Assembly (NCBI RefSeq): GCF_036077095.1
Contig: NZ_CP107960.1
Span: 5,084,001-5,148,000 of the forward strand
DNA from: Streptomyces sp. NBC_00376
Lineage (GTDB): Bacteria; Actinomycetota; Actinomycetes; Streptomycetales; Streptomycetaceae
Direction: 5' to 3'
DNA length: 64,000 bases
Shown here: positions 34,089 to 42,897 of the stretch, piece after piece
How positions within the stretch are numbered: position 1 is the stretch's first letter
Layout: the number at the start of each line of letters is the position of its first letter
Position numbers and translations under genes: made by a program
Notes under the pieces: generated by a model
What the model was told of the DNA's origin: nothing
Seen by the model: only the letters and a program-made list of their open reading frames with translations
The model's database searches: none

Positions 34089-34361
34089 TCAGGGCGCCTT
34101 GACGGCCTCGACGAACGGCGTCCAGGCCGACGCGGGGATGACGAGCACGGGTCCTTCGGGGCGCTTGGAGTCGCGTACGGGGACGAGGTCCTGGTGGCCG
34201 TCCGCGACTTCGAGGCAGTCGCCGCCAGAGGAATTGCTGTGGCTGCTCTTGCGCCAGCGGGCGAACTCCTGGGCGACTTCCACGCAGTTGCCACCATCGC
34301 CATTGCTGTGGCTGCTCTTGCGCCAGGTGACAGCGCTGAGATCAAGAACGATGCTGGCCAT
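34089..34361 (-). CDS. DUF397 protein with a duplicated motif
   Basis: Protein of 90 residues of the DUF397 family, partners of WhiJ-type regulators. It contains the WRKSSHSN...GGNCVEVA segment twice, 23 residues apart, then PVRDSKRPEGPVLVIPASAW. The family normally has one copy. It overlaps the upstream regulator by 20 bases, so translation is coupled. Confidence 0.85.
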   Translation of the reverse strand: MASIVLDLSAVTWRKSSHSNGDGGNCVEVAQEFARWRKSSHSNSSGGDCLEVADGHQDLVPVRDSKRPEGPVLVIPASAWTPFVEAVKAP

Positions 34362-35193
34362 TCCGGTACTCCTCAGCCACCTTCTCGATCAGTTCGAGGG
34401 ACACCTCTGGCGGCAAGGCGGCGGCCCTGAGCCGATCGTATGCCTTGCGGTAGCGCATGACGATGGACGGATCGTCGATGGTCTGCCCGTGGTACGAGCC
34501 CTCGGTGTAGAGCAGCGGTGGCTCGTTGTCGAAGTCCATGAGGAAGAGCGGCAGTTCTGTAAGCGCCCGGGTCGGGCCGTTCCACGGAAGGATTTGCGCA
34601 ACGACGCGGCGGCGCCGTACCAGGCCGGCGATGTGTTCCAACTGCTCGGCCATTTCCGCGGGCGGGATGATGGAATGGCGGATCAGGGCCTCGTGCAGGA
34701 TCACCCAATACTCAGGCTTCTTGGGGTTGTCGAAGAGTCGGGCTCGGTGCAGTCGAGCGTCGATCTTGGCTTCGACCTCTTCCGGCGTGTCCAGGGTGTG
34801 TGCGGAGCGGATGACGGCATCGGCGTACGACCTGGTCTGGAGTAGCCCCGGGATCAGCGTGCCGGACCACTCGGCGATGGCTCGGGCCCGTGTCTCTGCC
34901 TCCACAACGGCAGCGAAGTACGAGGAATGCGCCCCCTGCTTGGCCTTCCGCACGTCACCGCACCGCCGACCGAAGAACCCGTCCGTCCCCAGTACCCGGT
35001 CCACGTGCTGGGCCAGATCCTCGGGCATCCGGCGGTGGCCGTGTTCGATCTCGCTCAGGTACGTGATGCCGTAGAAGCTGCCGTCCACCAGCTTCTCCAA
35101 GGTCAGGCCCGCCTCTTCCCGCTTGAAGCGGAGTTCCTTGCCGTAGAACTCCGGAACGCCCGCCGAGCCGTCGATCTCCTTGCGTGTGGCCAC
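34342..35193 (-). CDS. WhiJ-type XRE regulator (DUF5753)
   Basis: Protein of 283 residues. The N-terminal helix-turn-helix (LRFKREEAGLTLEKLVDGSFYGITYLSEIEHGHR) is followed by the DUF5753 region (AEWSGTLIPGLLQTRSYADAVI ... RHRRVVAQILPW-like). Such proteins with DUF397 partners modulate development or silence neighbouring genes in Streptomyces. GTG start 35193, divergent from the small gene and ATPase. Confidence 0.87.
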   Translation of the reverse strand: MATRKEIDGSAGVPEFYGKELRFKREEAGLTLEKLVDGSFYGITYLSEIEHGHRRMPEDLAQHVDRVLGTDGFFGRRCGDVRKAKQGAHSSYFAAVVEAETRARAIAEWSGTLIPGLLQTRSYADAVIRSAHTLDTPEEVEAKIDARLHRARLFDNPKKPEYWVILHEALIRHSIIPPAEMAEQLEHIAGLVRRRRVVAQILPWNGPTRALTELPLFLMDFDNEPPLLYTEGSYHGQTIDDPSIVMRYRKAYDRLRAAALPPEVSLELIEKVAEEYRNGQHRS

Positions 35194-35310
35194 TGTTGAC
35201 CGCCTTTCGCGCTGTGCCTTGTGGACCGAGAAGTCCTTTCACGGTAGGGCTCCGTGCGGCAGCGTGTGAGGCGTTCGTCACAGTCAGCAACGAAAGGTGG
35301 ACTTCCCCCC

Positions 35311-35532
35311 ATGGACGACACGTACGGCCTCACCGGCCACGACATCGGTCCGGACATCGACGCGCTCCGTGCCGCGCTCGCCGCGCACGGCATCACCCTG
35401 CCCTCGCTCGGTGTCGAACCGCTGACCTTCGCCGCGAGGGCGACCCGGCCGCCGCTGGTCTCGCTCGGGAACTGCAATGTGGCGACCGCGCGCCGGATGG
35501 CCGAGGTGTTGCGTGCGGCGGCCGGGGGATGA
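35311..35532 (+). CDS. Small protein of the WhiJ-type locus
   Basis: Protein of 73 residues. It has alternating hydrophobic pattern PDIDALRAALAAHGITLPSLGVEP and a terminal NVATARRMAEVLRAA. ATG 35311 follows AAAGGTGG; an earlier in-frame GTG at 35254 is unlikely. It overlaps the ATPase gene by ATGA. Small proteins of this kind recur beside WhiJ/AbaA-type loci. Function unknown. Confidence 0.65.
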   Translation: MDDTYGLTGHDIGPDIDALRAALAAHGITLPSLGVEPLTFAARATRPPLVSLGNCNVATARRMAEVLRAAAGG

Positions 35533-36005
35533 GCCCGTTGCCGATCGCGGTGGACCTGCTCGCCGTACCGAAGGCCGTACCGGAGATGCGGCGCACCCTG
35601 CGGGAGCGGTGCGGGGGTGTGGACTCGCCCGATCTGCTGCTCTGCGTCAGCGAGTTGCTGACCAATGTGATCGTGCATCTCGGGGAGGGGACACCGGTCA
35701 CGCTGCGGGTGAGCGGTACGCGTACCGGCAGGGTCAGGGTCGAACTGAGCGATCCCGAGCCGTGCGCCTGGCCCGCGTTACGCACCGCGTCCGTCGGCGA
35801 CGAGTCGGGGCGGGGGCTGGCGCTCGTGGACGCGTTGGCGCTGCGGTGGGGGATCGAGCGGCGGCCGTACGGGAAGACGGTCTGGTGCGAGCTGCGGGCC
35901 CCCGGTCCGTCCCCCGGCGAGGGACGGACCGGTGAAGGGGATCAGCGCAGGGTGAGCGGGGTCTCGGAGTCGACGCGGGTCAGCTTCTCCGGGTTGCGTA
36001 CGTAG
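35529..36005 (+). CDS. HATPase-type anti-sigma-like protein
   Basis: Protein of 158 residues with the GHKL fold of RsbW-type kinases. Box N is LLLCVSELLTNVIVH, and GDESGRGLALVDALALRWG forms the G box. The last 30 residues are read from DNA that overlaps the end of the convergent sigma-factor gene by 64 bases. These stand-alone ATPases accompany WhiJ-type regulators. A direct sigma partner is not shown. Confidence 0.75.
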   Translation: MSPLPIAVDLLAVPKAVPEMRRTLRERCGGVDSPDLLLCVSELLTNVIVHLGEGTPVTLRVSGTRTGRVRVELSDPEPCAWPALRTASVGDESGRGLALVDALALRWGIERRPYGKTVWCELRAPGPSPGEGRTGEGDQRRVSGVSESTRVSFSGLRT

Positions 36006-36844
36006 TAGAGGCCGGTGATGTGGGCGTCCTCGATCCGGAAGGCCACGACGCCGTCGATCACGCCGTCCAGGCGCAGCAGGAACGCCGGGTTGCCGTTGGC
36101 CAGGGTGGGGCTGATGGTGATCGTGGCGGTCTGCTTGCCGGCGCCGCCGACGAGGTAACGGGCCACCTTGTCGGCGCCGATGATCGGCCGTCGGGCGGCC
36201 TGCTTGATGCCGCCGCCGTCGCCGAGGAGGACCACGTCGGGGGCGAGCACGTCCAGCAGGCCCTGGAGGTCCCCGGTCTCCAGGGCGCGCCGGAACGAGT
36301 CCACTGCCGCCCTGGACACGCTCGCCGAGACCGCCGCACGGGGGCGGCGGGCGTCGACGTGGCGGCGGGCGCGGTGCGCGATCTGGCGGACGGCCGCCGG
36401 GGTCTTCTCGACGGCGGCGGCGATCTCGTCGTAGTCGACGGCGAAGACCTCGCGCAGCACGAAGACGGCGCGCTCCGTCGGCGACAGGGTTTCCAGGACG
36501 AGCATCAGGGCCATCGACACGCTCTCGGCGAGTTCGACGTCCTCGGCCACGTCCGGCGCGGTGAGCACCGGTTCGGGAAGCCAGGGGCCGACGTACGCCT
36601 CCTTGCGGCGCGACAGTGTGCGCAGCCGGTTGAGGGACTGCCGGGTGGTGATCCGGACCAGGTAGGCGCGCTGGTCCTGCACCTTTTCCAGGTCGACCTC
36701 GACCCATCGCAGCCAGGTCTCCTGGAGGACGTCCTCCGCATCGGCCGCCGAACCGAGCATCTCGTAGGCGACGGTGAAGAGCAGGTTGCGATGGGCGACG
36801 AAGGCCTCGGTCGCCGGGTCGGTGGTGGCGTGGTCGTCGTTCAC
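35942..36844 (-). CDS. ECF41-type RNA polymerase sigma factor (SigJ-like)
   Basis: Protein of 300 residues. Region 2 (HRNLLFTVAYEMLGSAADAEDVLQETWLRW) and region 4 (LSPTERAVFVLREVFAVDYDEIAAAVEKTPAAVRQI) are followed by a SnoaL-like C-terminal domain of about 100 residues, the mark of ECF41. That extension regulates the sigma factor in place of an anti-sigma. GTG start 36844 follows GAGAGG. It is co-transcribed with the FAD oxidoreductase, 41 bases downstream of it. Confidence 0.9.
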   Translation of the reverse strand: MNDDHATTDPATEAFVAHRNLLFTVAYEMLGSAADAEDVLQETWLRWVEVDLEKVQDQRAYLVRITTRQSLNRLRTLSRRKEAYVGPWLPEPVLTAPDVAEDVELAESVSMALMLVLETLSPTERAVFVLREVFAVDYDEIAAAVEKTPAAVRQIAHRARRHVDARRPRAAVSASVSRAAVDSFRRALETGDLQGLLDVLAPDVVLLGDGGGIKQAARRPIIGADKVARYLVGGAGKQTATITISPTLANGNPAFLLRLDGVIDGVVAFRIEDAHITGLYYVRNPEKLTRVDSETPLTLR

Positions 36845-36885
36845 TTCTTGCCTCTCTTCGGAGCCCGGCTCGCGGCTCTGAGCTG

Positions 36886-38043
36886 TCAGGCCGTTTGTTC
36901 GGCGGGGGCAGGTGCCTTGGCGCGTTCGGCGCGCGGGCCGCTCTTGCGGGCCTCGTTCCCCAACTGCTTGACGGTGGCCTTGCAGACGATCTCCTTGAGC
37001 TTCGCACCGGGGCGGCCACCCAGATACATCGGGTTCGCGCGGTCGTCCATCGAGGCGAACTGGAAGAACCCGGTGCGGCGGCCCAGGCTCATGCACTGGC
37101 CGGCGAACCGCACCTTCAGGGGCGCGGGTTGCTCGCCCGCGATCCGGCTGAGCACCGTGCGGGCGGCGCGCGAGCCCAGCTGGCCCGCGGCCTGGCAGCT
37201 CATCCGGAACGGCGCGTCGGCCGGTGCCGCCGCGTCCCCGGCCGCGACGATGCGCGGGTCGTCCACGCTGGTCAGGGTCTCATCGGTGAGCAGGCGGCCC
37301 ACGGCGTCGGTGGTCAGGCCGCTGCGGGCGGCCAGGTCCGGCACGCTGAATCCGGCGGCCCAGACGGTGACCCGGCTGGGGAGTTCGCGGCCGTCGTCGA
37401 GCCGTACGGCATCGGCGGTCACGGCGGCCACCCGCGCACCGGGGCCCTCGATCACGGTCACACCGAGCTCGGCGAGGGTCCGGGCGACCGCGCGGCGGCC
37501 CCGGGGGTGCAGATACGGGCCGAGCTCCTCGCCGCAGACCAGGGTCACGGCCCGGCCCTCCTCGGCCAGTTCGGCGGCGGTCTCGATGCCGGTCGGGCCC
37601 GATCCGACCACGGTCACCGGGGCCGTCGCGGGTGCGGCGTCGACGGCCGGCCGCAGCCGTCGCGCCTCCTCCAGGGTGGCGATCGGGTGGGCGAACTCCG
37701 CCGCGCCGGGCACGTCCGGTACGGCGCTGCCGCTGCCCACCGCGTAGATCAGGTAGTCGTAGCCGACCGTGGAGCCGCCCGTGAGTTCCACGCCGCGCCC
37801 GGCCGCGTCGATCGTCGCCACGCTGTCGACCACCAGCCGGATGTTCCCGGCCAGGACCTCCGCGTAGTCGACGACGGCGTCATTGCTTCCACCGACCAGT
37901 TGGTGGAGGCGGATGCGCTCGACGAAGTCGGGGCGCGGGTTGATGAGCGTGACGGTCAAGTCGGCCTGCTGGGCCAGCCGGTTGGCGGCGGTGACGCCCG
38001 CGTAACCTCCGCCGATCACGACCACATCGGTGTTCTTGTTCAT
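36886..38043 (-). CDS. FAD/NAD(P)-dependent oxidoreductase (NDH-2-like)
   Basis: Flavoprotein of 385 residues. It has the FAD loop VVVIGGGYAGVTAANRLAQ, a second loop VTVVGSGPTGIETAAEL for NAD(P)H, and AAGDAAAPADAPFRMSCQAA for FAD. Such oxidoreductases are among the partner types (carboxymuconolactone decarboxylase, oxidoreductase, epimerase) that accompany ECF41 sigma factors. ATG 38043. A match to the ECF41 promoter lies 50 bases upstream. Confidence 0.88.
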   Translation of the reverse strand: MNKNTDVVVIGGGYAGVTAANRLAQQADLTVTLINPRPDFVERIRLHQLVGGSNDAVVDYAEVLAGNIRLVVDSVATIDAAGRGVELTGGSTVGYDYLIYAVGSGSAVPDVPGAAEFAHPIATLEEARRLRPAVDAAPATAPVTVVGSGPTGIETAAELAEEGRAVTLVCGEELGPYLHPRGRRAVARTLAELGVTVIEGPGARVAAVTADAVRLDDGRELPSRVTVWAAGFSVPDLAARSGLTTDAVGRLLTDETLTSVDDPRIVAAGDAAAPADAPFRMSCQAAGQLGSRAARTVLSRIAGEQPAPLKVRFAGQCMSLGRRTGFFQFASMDDRANPMYLGGRPGAKLKEIVCKATVKQLGNEARKSGPRAERAKAPAPAEQTA

Positions 38044-38088
38044 GGTTTCTGCCTCTCCGTCCGGTCCGTTGCTCGTTGTCGGCATCAA

Positions 38089-38115
38089 GACACCGGGAGG
38101 TCAGGAGCTGTGACA
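38089..38115 (-). promoter_or_regulatory. ECF41-type promoter of the oxidoreductase-sigma operon
   Basis: Read on the minus strand: TGTCACA (38115-38109), 16 bases, TGTC (38092-38089). The published ECF41 consensus is TGTCACA-N16-CGTC, so the -35 is perfect and the -10 differs by one base with exact spacing. It implies autoregulation. Confidence 0.75.
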
Positions 38116-38286
38116 GGGCGTGAGCCAGATCACTCCGTTCGCCCCCGTGGCGGCCGCTTGACCGGCGTCAGGCGTACGGGTGGTGTGCGACCCGGCTGCC
38201 GACACATCACTCTTCGCGTCTGATTGACTGCGCAGGGTCGCGAAGGCTATCGGTGAGCCCTCGGGCTTTTCACAAGGAGAATCCGC

Positions 38287-38688
38287 ATGTTCAAGAGCAG
38301 GGGTGCCCGTTCTCTCGCCCTCGGTGCCGTGGGTGTGTCCGTCGTGGCGGCCACCGCCGGGGTGGCCGTCGCCGTGGCCGACAACGTCAGGGCCCCGTAC
38401 GCACAGGCCGGCGCGACGGTCGAGCCCGACGGCAAGATCCGGTCCTCCAAGGGGGTCGAGGGCGTGAAGCGCCTGGCGGCCGGCGAGTACTGCGTGACGT
38501 TCGGCGACAGCGACATCTCCCCGGGGCGGGTTCTCCCCAGCGTCTCGTCGCTCAGCCGCGGCAAGATCGTGTCCTACTCGTGGAGTACCGCCAGCACCTG
38601 CGACGCGGCCAAGCAGCAGGCGAGGGTCTGGACCACGGACGCCGAGGGCAAGGCTTCCGACGCCTGGTTCTCCATCGTCATCCACTGA
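38287..38688 (+). CDS. Secreted protein of unknown function
   Basis: Protein of 133 residues. The signal peptide (FKSRGARSLALGAVGVSVVAATAGVAVAVADN) has an AVA-type cut near 31. The mature domain has two Cys and a repeating Gly/Val/Ser beta pattern. ATG 38287 follows AAGGAG. No family recognised. It is followed by a strong terminator. Confidence 0.65.
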   Translation: MFKSRGARSLALGAVGVSVVAATAGVAVAVADNVRAPYAQAGATVEPDGKIRSSKGVEGVKRLAAGEYCVTFGDSDISPGRVLPSVSSLSRGKIVSYSWSTASTCDAAKQQARVWTTDAEGKASDAWFSIVIH

Positions 38689-38703
38689 CCTCCGCCGACC
38701 TTC

Positions 38704-38738
38704 GACGCCCGTCGGCCTGCTTCAGGCCGGCGGGCGTC
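38704..38738. terminator. Bidirectional terminator
   Basis: GACGCCCGTCGGCCTG (38704-38719), loop CTT, complementary arm to 38738 with one wobble. Lies between the convergent secreted-protein and tricorn genes. Confidence 0.75.
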
Positions 38739-38783
38739 TCGTTCATCCGCGACGTAACCGGTGTGCGGCGCCCGTGCCCGTGA

Positions 38784-41700
38784 CTACCTGGGCGGCAGTG
38801 GCGGGCGTCGCCGGTCGGGGACGTCGTCGTACGTCGGCGGGGTCGCGGCCGGCTGGGCGGCCAGCAGGTCGAGGGCCACCCGTACCGCGTCGTCCAGCAC
38901 CGCGTACCGTCCCTCCGCCCAGTCCAGGGGGGTGCGCAGCGCCTCCAGGTCCGGTTCGACGCCGTGGTTCTCGACCGACCAGCCGTAGGTGTCGAACCAG
39001 GCCGCGTTCATCGGCACCGTGATCACCGTGCCGTCTCCCAGCCGGGTCCGGCCGGTCATGCCGACCACGCCGCCCCAGGTCCGCTGACCCACCACCGGGC
39101 CGAGCTTCAGCAGGCGGAACGCGGCGGTGATCATGTCGCCGTCGGAGGACGTCGCCTCGTCGGCCAGGGCGACCACGGGGCCGCGCGGGGCGTTGGAGGC
39201 GTAGCTGACGGGCTGGGCGTTGCGGGTCAGGTCCCAGCCGAGGATGGTGCGGGTCAGCTTCTCGACGACCAGCTCGCTGATGTGACCGCCCGCGTTGCCG
39301 CGCACGTCGACGATCAGGGCCGGGCGGGACACCTCCATGCGCAGGTCCCTGTTGAACTGGGCCCAGCCCGATCCGCCCATGTCGGGGATGTGCAGGTAGC
39401 CGCACTTGCCGCCGCTCAACTCCCGTACGACTTCCCGGCGTTTGGCCACCCAGTCCTGGTAGCGCAGCGGCCGTTCGTCGACCAGCGGCACGACGGCGAC
39501 CCGGCGGGCGGGGCCCTCGCCCCCGGCCGGGCGGAAGGTGAGCTCCACGGTGGTGCCGCCCGCCGCGGTGAGGAGCGGGTACGGGCCGGCCACCGGGTCG
39601 ACGGGGCGGCCGTCGACGTGGGTGAGGACCGCGCCCTCCCGGATGCCCGTACCGGCCAGAGGGGAACGGGCCTTGGAGTCGGAGGAGTCGCCCGGCAGGA
39701 TGCGCCGGATCATCCACTCGCCGTCCCGGCACACCAGGTTCGCGCCGAGCAGGCCGATCGCCCGCTGGTAGTGCGGCGGGCCCTCGTTGCGGCGGGCCGG
39801 GGTCACGTACGCGTGCGAGGTGCCCAGCTCGCCCAGGACCTCGCGCATCAGGTCGGCGAACTCGTCGGGGGAGGCGACCCGTTCGACCAGCGGGCGGTAC
39901 TGGTCGAGCACCGCCGTCCAGTCGATGCCGCACATGTCCGGGTCCCAGAAGTAGGAGCGGATGATGCGGCCGCCCTCCTCGTACGCCTGCCGCCACTCCG
40001 CCGCCGGGTCGACCTCGTGCAGGATGCGGCGCAGGTCCAGGTAGACGGTGGTGTCGCTGTCGCCGGTCTCGGTGGCGGGGACGGCGCGCAGCTCGCCCTC
40101 GTCCATGACGACCAGCCGGGTCGCGTCGCCGCTGACCGCGAACCAGTCGAGATGGCCGACCAGTTCGGTCTTGCGGGCCTTGGTGATGTTGAAGTGTTCG
40201 AGGGTGGGGCGGCCCGACATGTCGGCCGGGTTGGCGAAGGTCTCGCCGAGCGCGCCGGAGATAGGCCAGCGCAGCCAGACCAGCCCGCCGCCGCTCACCG
40301 GGTGCAGGGCCGAGTACTTGGACGCGGAGACCGGGAAGGGCGTCACCCGGCTCTCCAGGCCCTCGAACTCGACGGTGACCGTCGACGAGCCCTCGCCCGT
40401 GACGATGTCGGCGGTGTCGTCGGCCGGGTCGAGACCGCCCGCCGCCGGACGGCCCTCGGGGGAGAGGGCGAACGGGGAGGGCGTGGCGGAGGAGAGCGGT
40501 ACCAGGTACGGGCGGCAGCCGAGCGGGAAGGAGAGGTCGCCGGTGTGGACGTCGTACACCGGGTCGAAGCCGCGCCAGGACAGGAAGGCGAGATAGCGGC
40601 CGTCGCCCGTGAAGACCGGGTTCTCGTCCTCGAAGCGGCCGTTGGTGACATCGACGATCGCGGGCGCGCCGGTGCCCAGGATGCGGGCCAGCTTGATCTG
40701 GCGCAGCGAGCGGCCGATGCCGGGGTGCGACCAGGTCAGCCAGGCGCCGTCCGGGGAGAACGCCAGGTCGCGGACCGGGCCGTTGATGGAGCGGATCAGC
40801 TCGACGGGTGCGGCGGTGGGGATCTCCTCGTCGGTGTCCAGGAGCAGCAGCCGCCCGTCGTTCGTCGCGATGGCGAGGCGTTCGCCGTCCGGGTCGGCGA
40901 TCAGTTCGTGCACCCGGCCGAGCTGCCCGGAAGCCAGCCGGCGCGGCTCGCGGTCGCCGCTGGCGCGCGGCAGGTACGCGATCTCGATGGCGTCCTCGCC
41001 GTCGGCGTCGGTGACGTACGCGACCTGGCCGCGGCTGCCGAGCATCTCGGGCAGCCGGACCCGGACGCCCGGGGTGTCGGCGATGGTGCGGGCGGGGCCG
41101 TCGCGGTGGGTGAGCCAGTACAGGCTGCCGCGTACGGTGACGGCGCTGGCCCGGCCCGTCTCGTCCACGGAGAGCGAGTCGACGTTGCTGGCGGCCGGGA
41201 CCTGGTGGACGCGCCGTCCGGTGCGCGGCCCGCCGAGCCGTACCTCCAGCTTGCGCGGCACCGCGTCCGGCGAGGCCAGGTCGTCCACCAGCCACAGGTC
41301 GCCCGCGCACTGGTAGACGACCCGGTGGCCGTCGCTGGAGGCGTGCCGGGCGTAGAAGGCGTCGTGGTCGGTGTGGCGGCGCAGGTCGGTGCCGTCGGCG
41401 TGGCAGGAGTAGAGGTTGCCGACGCCCTCGTGGTCGGAGAGGAACGCGATCCGGCCGCCGACGAACATGGGTGAGGCGAGATGGCCGCCGATGTCGGGGA
41501 GCAGCCGCTTGCCGTGCAGCCAGAGCCGGCCGGTCGCGCCGCCCCGGTACCGCTTCCAGGCGGCCGGTTCGTGCGGCGGGGTGCCGGTGAGGAGCAGGGT
41601 GCGCCGTTCGCCGTCGATGTCGGCGACCGCGATGTCGGAGACCGGGCCCCAGGGCAGCTTGCCGCCGGGGCTGCCGTCGGTGGGGACGCTGTAGGCCCAG

Positions 41701-42074
41701 GAGATGTGCGAGAACGGCTGGTTGTGCGAGGACACGGCGAGGATGTGGGCGTGGTCCTCGGGGTCGGGGGTCCAGCCGCAGACCCGGGTGTCCGTCGAGC
41801 CCCAGTAGGTGAGCCGGCGGGCCGGTCCGCCGTCCACCGGCGCGAGATGGATCTCGGGATCCAGGGTGCGCCAGGTCGTGTACGCGATGCGGCTCCCGTC
41901 GGGGGAGAAGCGCGGGTGGCTGACCCGGGTCCGGTCGATGGTCAGCCGCCAGGCGCGGCCGGGCCGCTCCCCCTCGGGCGCGAGGGGGGCGACCCAGAGG
42001 TCGTCCTCGGCCGCGAAGCAGAGCAGGTCGTCGTGGAGGTGCGGGAAACGGAGATACGCGACGTCGTCACTCAC
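38784..42074 (-). CDS. Tricorn-type serine protease
   Basis: Cytoplasmic self-compartmentalising protease of 1096 residues. Two beta-propellers in the first two thirds (YLRFPHLHDDLLCFAAEDDLW; repeated SPDG blocks) precede a C1 helical domain, a PDZ domain and an S41-type catalytic domain. The latter has VDVRGNAGGHIS and DEATSSDGDM with the nucleophilic Ser. It would degrade peptides released by the proteasome or Clp. I take GTG 42074 as start, although GGAGG lies directly before it without the usual spacer. It is divergent from the TetR gene across two operator-like sites. Confidence 0.9.
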   Translation of the reverse strand: MSDDVAYLRFPHLHDDLLCFAAEDDLWVAPLAPEGERPGRAWRLTIDRTRVSHPRFSPDGSRIAYTTWRTLDPEIHLAPVDGGPARRLTYWGSTDTRVCGWTPDPEDHAHILAVSSHNQPFSHISWAYSVPTDGSPGGKLPWGPVSDIAVADIDGERRTLLLTGTPPHEPAAWKRYRGGATGRLWLHGKRLLPDIGGHLASPMFVGGRIAFLSDHEGVGNLYSCHADGTDLRRHTDHDAFYARHASSDGHRVVYQCAGDLWLVDDLASPDAVPRKLEVRLGGPRTGRRVHQVPAASNVDSLSVDETGRASAVTVRGSLYWLTHRDGPARTIADTPGVRVRLPEMLGSRGQVAYVTDADGEDAIEIAYLPRASGDREPRRLASGQLGRVHELIADPDGERLAIATNDGRLLLLDTDEEIPTAAPVELIRSINGPVRDLAFSPDGAWLTWSHPGIGRSLRQIKLARILGTGAPAIVDVTNGRFEDENPVFTGDGRYLAFLSWRGFDPVYDVHTGDLSFPLGCRPYLVPLSSATPSPFALSPEGRPAAGGLDPADDTADIVTGEGSSTVTVEFEGLESRVTPFPVSASKYSALHPVSGGGLVWLRWPISGALGETFANPADMSGRPTLEHFNITKARKTELVGHLDWFAVSGDATRLVVMDEGELRAVPATETGDSDTTVYLDLRRILHEVDPAAEWRQAYEEGGRIIRSYFWDPDMCGIDWTAVLDQYRPLVERVASPDEFADLMREVLGELGTSHAYVTPARRNEGPPHYQRAIGLLGANLVCRDGEWMIRRILPGDSSDSKARSPLAGTGIREGAVLTHVDGRPVDPVAGPYPLLTAAGGTTVELTFRPAGGEGPARRVAVVPLVDERPLRYQDWVAKRREVVRELSGGKCGYLHIPDMGGSGWAQFNRDLRMEVSRPALIVDVRGNAGGHISELVVEKLTRTILGWDLTRNAQPVSYASNAPRGPVVALADEATSSDGDMITAAFRLLKLGPVVGQRTWGGVVGMTGRTRLGDGTVITVPMNAAWFDTYGWSVENHGVEPDLEALRTPLDWAEGRYAVLDDAVRVALDLLAAQPAATPPTYDDVPDRRRPPLPPR

Positions 42075-42167
42075 CCTCCAATGCTTTCCGTGCGGAAGGG
42101 CCCCGGCAACTCGTGGGGCGGGGTCGGTCGTGTGCGGGAGACCGGCTTGTTGTGGTGCGGAACACAA

Positions 42168-42187
42168 GCGAAACGATTTCGTTTCGC
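42168..42187. promoter_or_regulatory. TetR-type palindrome 1
   Basis: GCGAAACGATTTCGTTTCGC: eight-base arms around ATTT. It is 94 bases upstream of the tricorn start and 115 upstream of the TetR start. Confidence 0.65.
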
Positions 42188-42214
42188 TGGGAGGGCGGGG
42201 TAACGTCGATGTGT

Positions 42215-42229
42215 ACGAAACAGTTTCGT
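42215..42229. promoter_or_regulatory. TetR-type palindrome 2
   Basis: ACGAAAC-A-GTTTCGT: the same CGAAAC arm as palindrome 1, 44 bases from it centre to centre. The repeated arm indicates one regulator, most simply the adjacent TetR protein. Confidence 0.65.
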
Positions 42230-42301
42230 TCGATTGGCTGACGTACGAGCGACAGAAGAACGAGTGATAGAAGTACGAGCACCCGAGCAGGAGGTCGACA
42301 C

Positions 42302-42874
42302 ATGGCACGCACCCGGCTCACGCCCGAGCGCGAGGGCGAGCTGTACGACGCCGTGCTCGACCTGCTCCGCGAGGTCGGTTACGACGCCCTGACCATGGAC
42401 GCCGTCGCCGCCCGCACCCGTTCCAGCAAGGCCACCCTCTACCGCCAGTGGGGGAGCAAGCCGGAGCTGGTCGTCAAGGCCCTGCGGCACAACAAGCCGG
42501 TCTCCCTCTCGGAGATCGACACCGGATCGCTGCGAGGCGACTTCCACGCCGTACTGAGCCGTTCCGACGACTGTCAGATGGAGAAGGACTCCGCGTTGAT
42601 GCGGGGCCTGAGCCATGCCGTCCACGAGAATCCCGATCTGCACCAGGCCCTGCGGGAGCTGCTGGTCGAGCCGGAGATGACCGGCCTCGACCAACTGCTG
42701 CGCCGAGCCGTGGACCGGGGCGAGGTGCGTCCGGACAATCCGGCGCTGAAATACGTACCGCACATGCTGATCGGCGCTTTCGCCGCCCGGCAGCTGGTCG
42801 AGGACCGTTCCGTCGACCAGGCGTTTCTCATCGACTACGTGGACTCCGTGGTTCTCCCTTCCCTCGGAGTCTGA
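42302..42874 (+). CDS. TetR-family transcriptional regulator
   Basis: Protein of 190 residues. The N-terminal helix-turn-helix is VLDLLREVGYDALTMDAVAARTRSSKATLYRQWGSK, and the C-terminal ligand domain ends FLIDYVDSVVLPSLG. ATG behind AGGAGG (42290-42295). It probably represses itself and the MMPL exporter 184 bases downstream through the two palindromes. Confidence 0.9.
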   Translation: MARTRLTPEREGELYDAVLDLLREVGYDALTMDAVAARTRSSKATLYRQWGSKPELVVKALRHNKPVSLSEIDTGSLRGDFHAVLSRSDDCQMEKDSALMRGLSHAVHENPDLHQALRELLVEPEMTGLDQLLRRAVDRGEVRPDNPALKYVPHMLIGAFAARQLVEDRSVDQAFLIDYVDSVVLPSLGV

Positions 42875-42897
42875 GCCCCGGGCCGCCCCGCGCGGCC

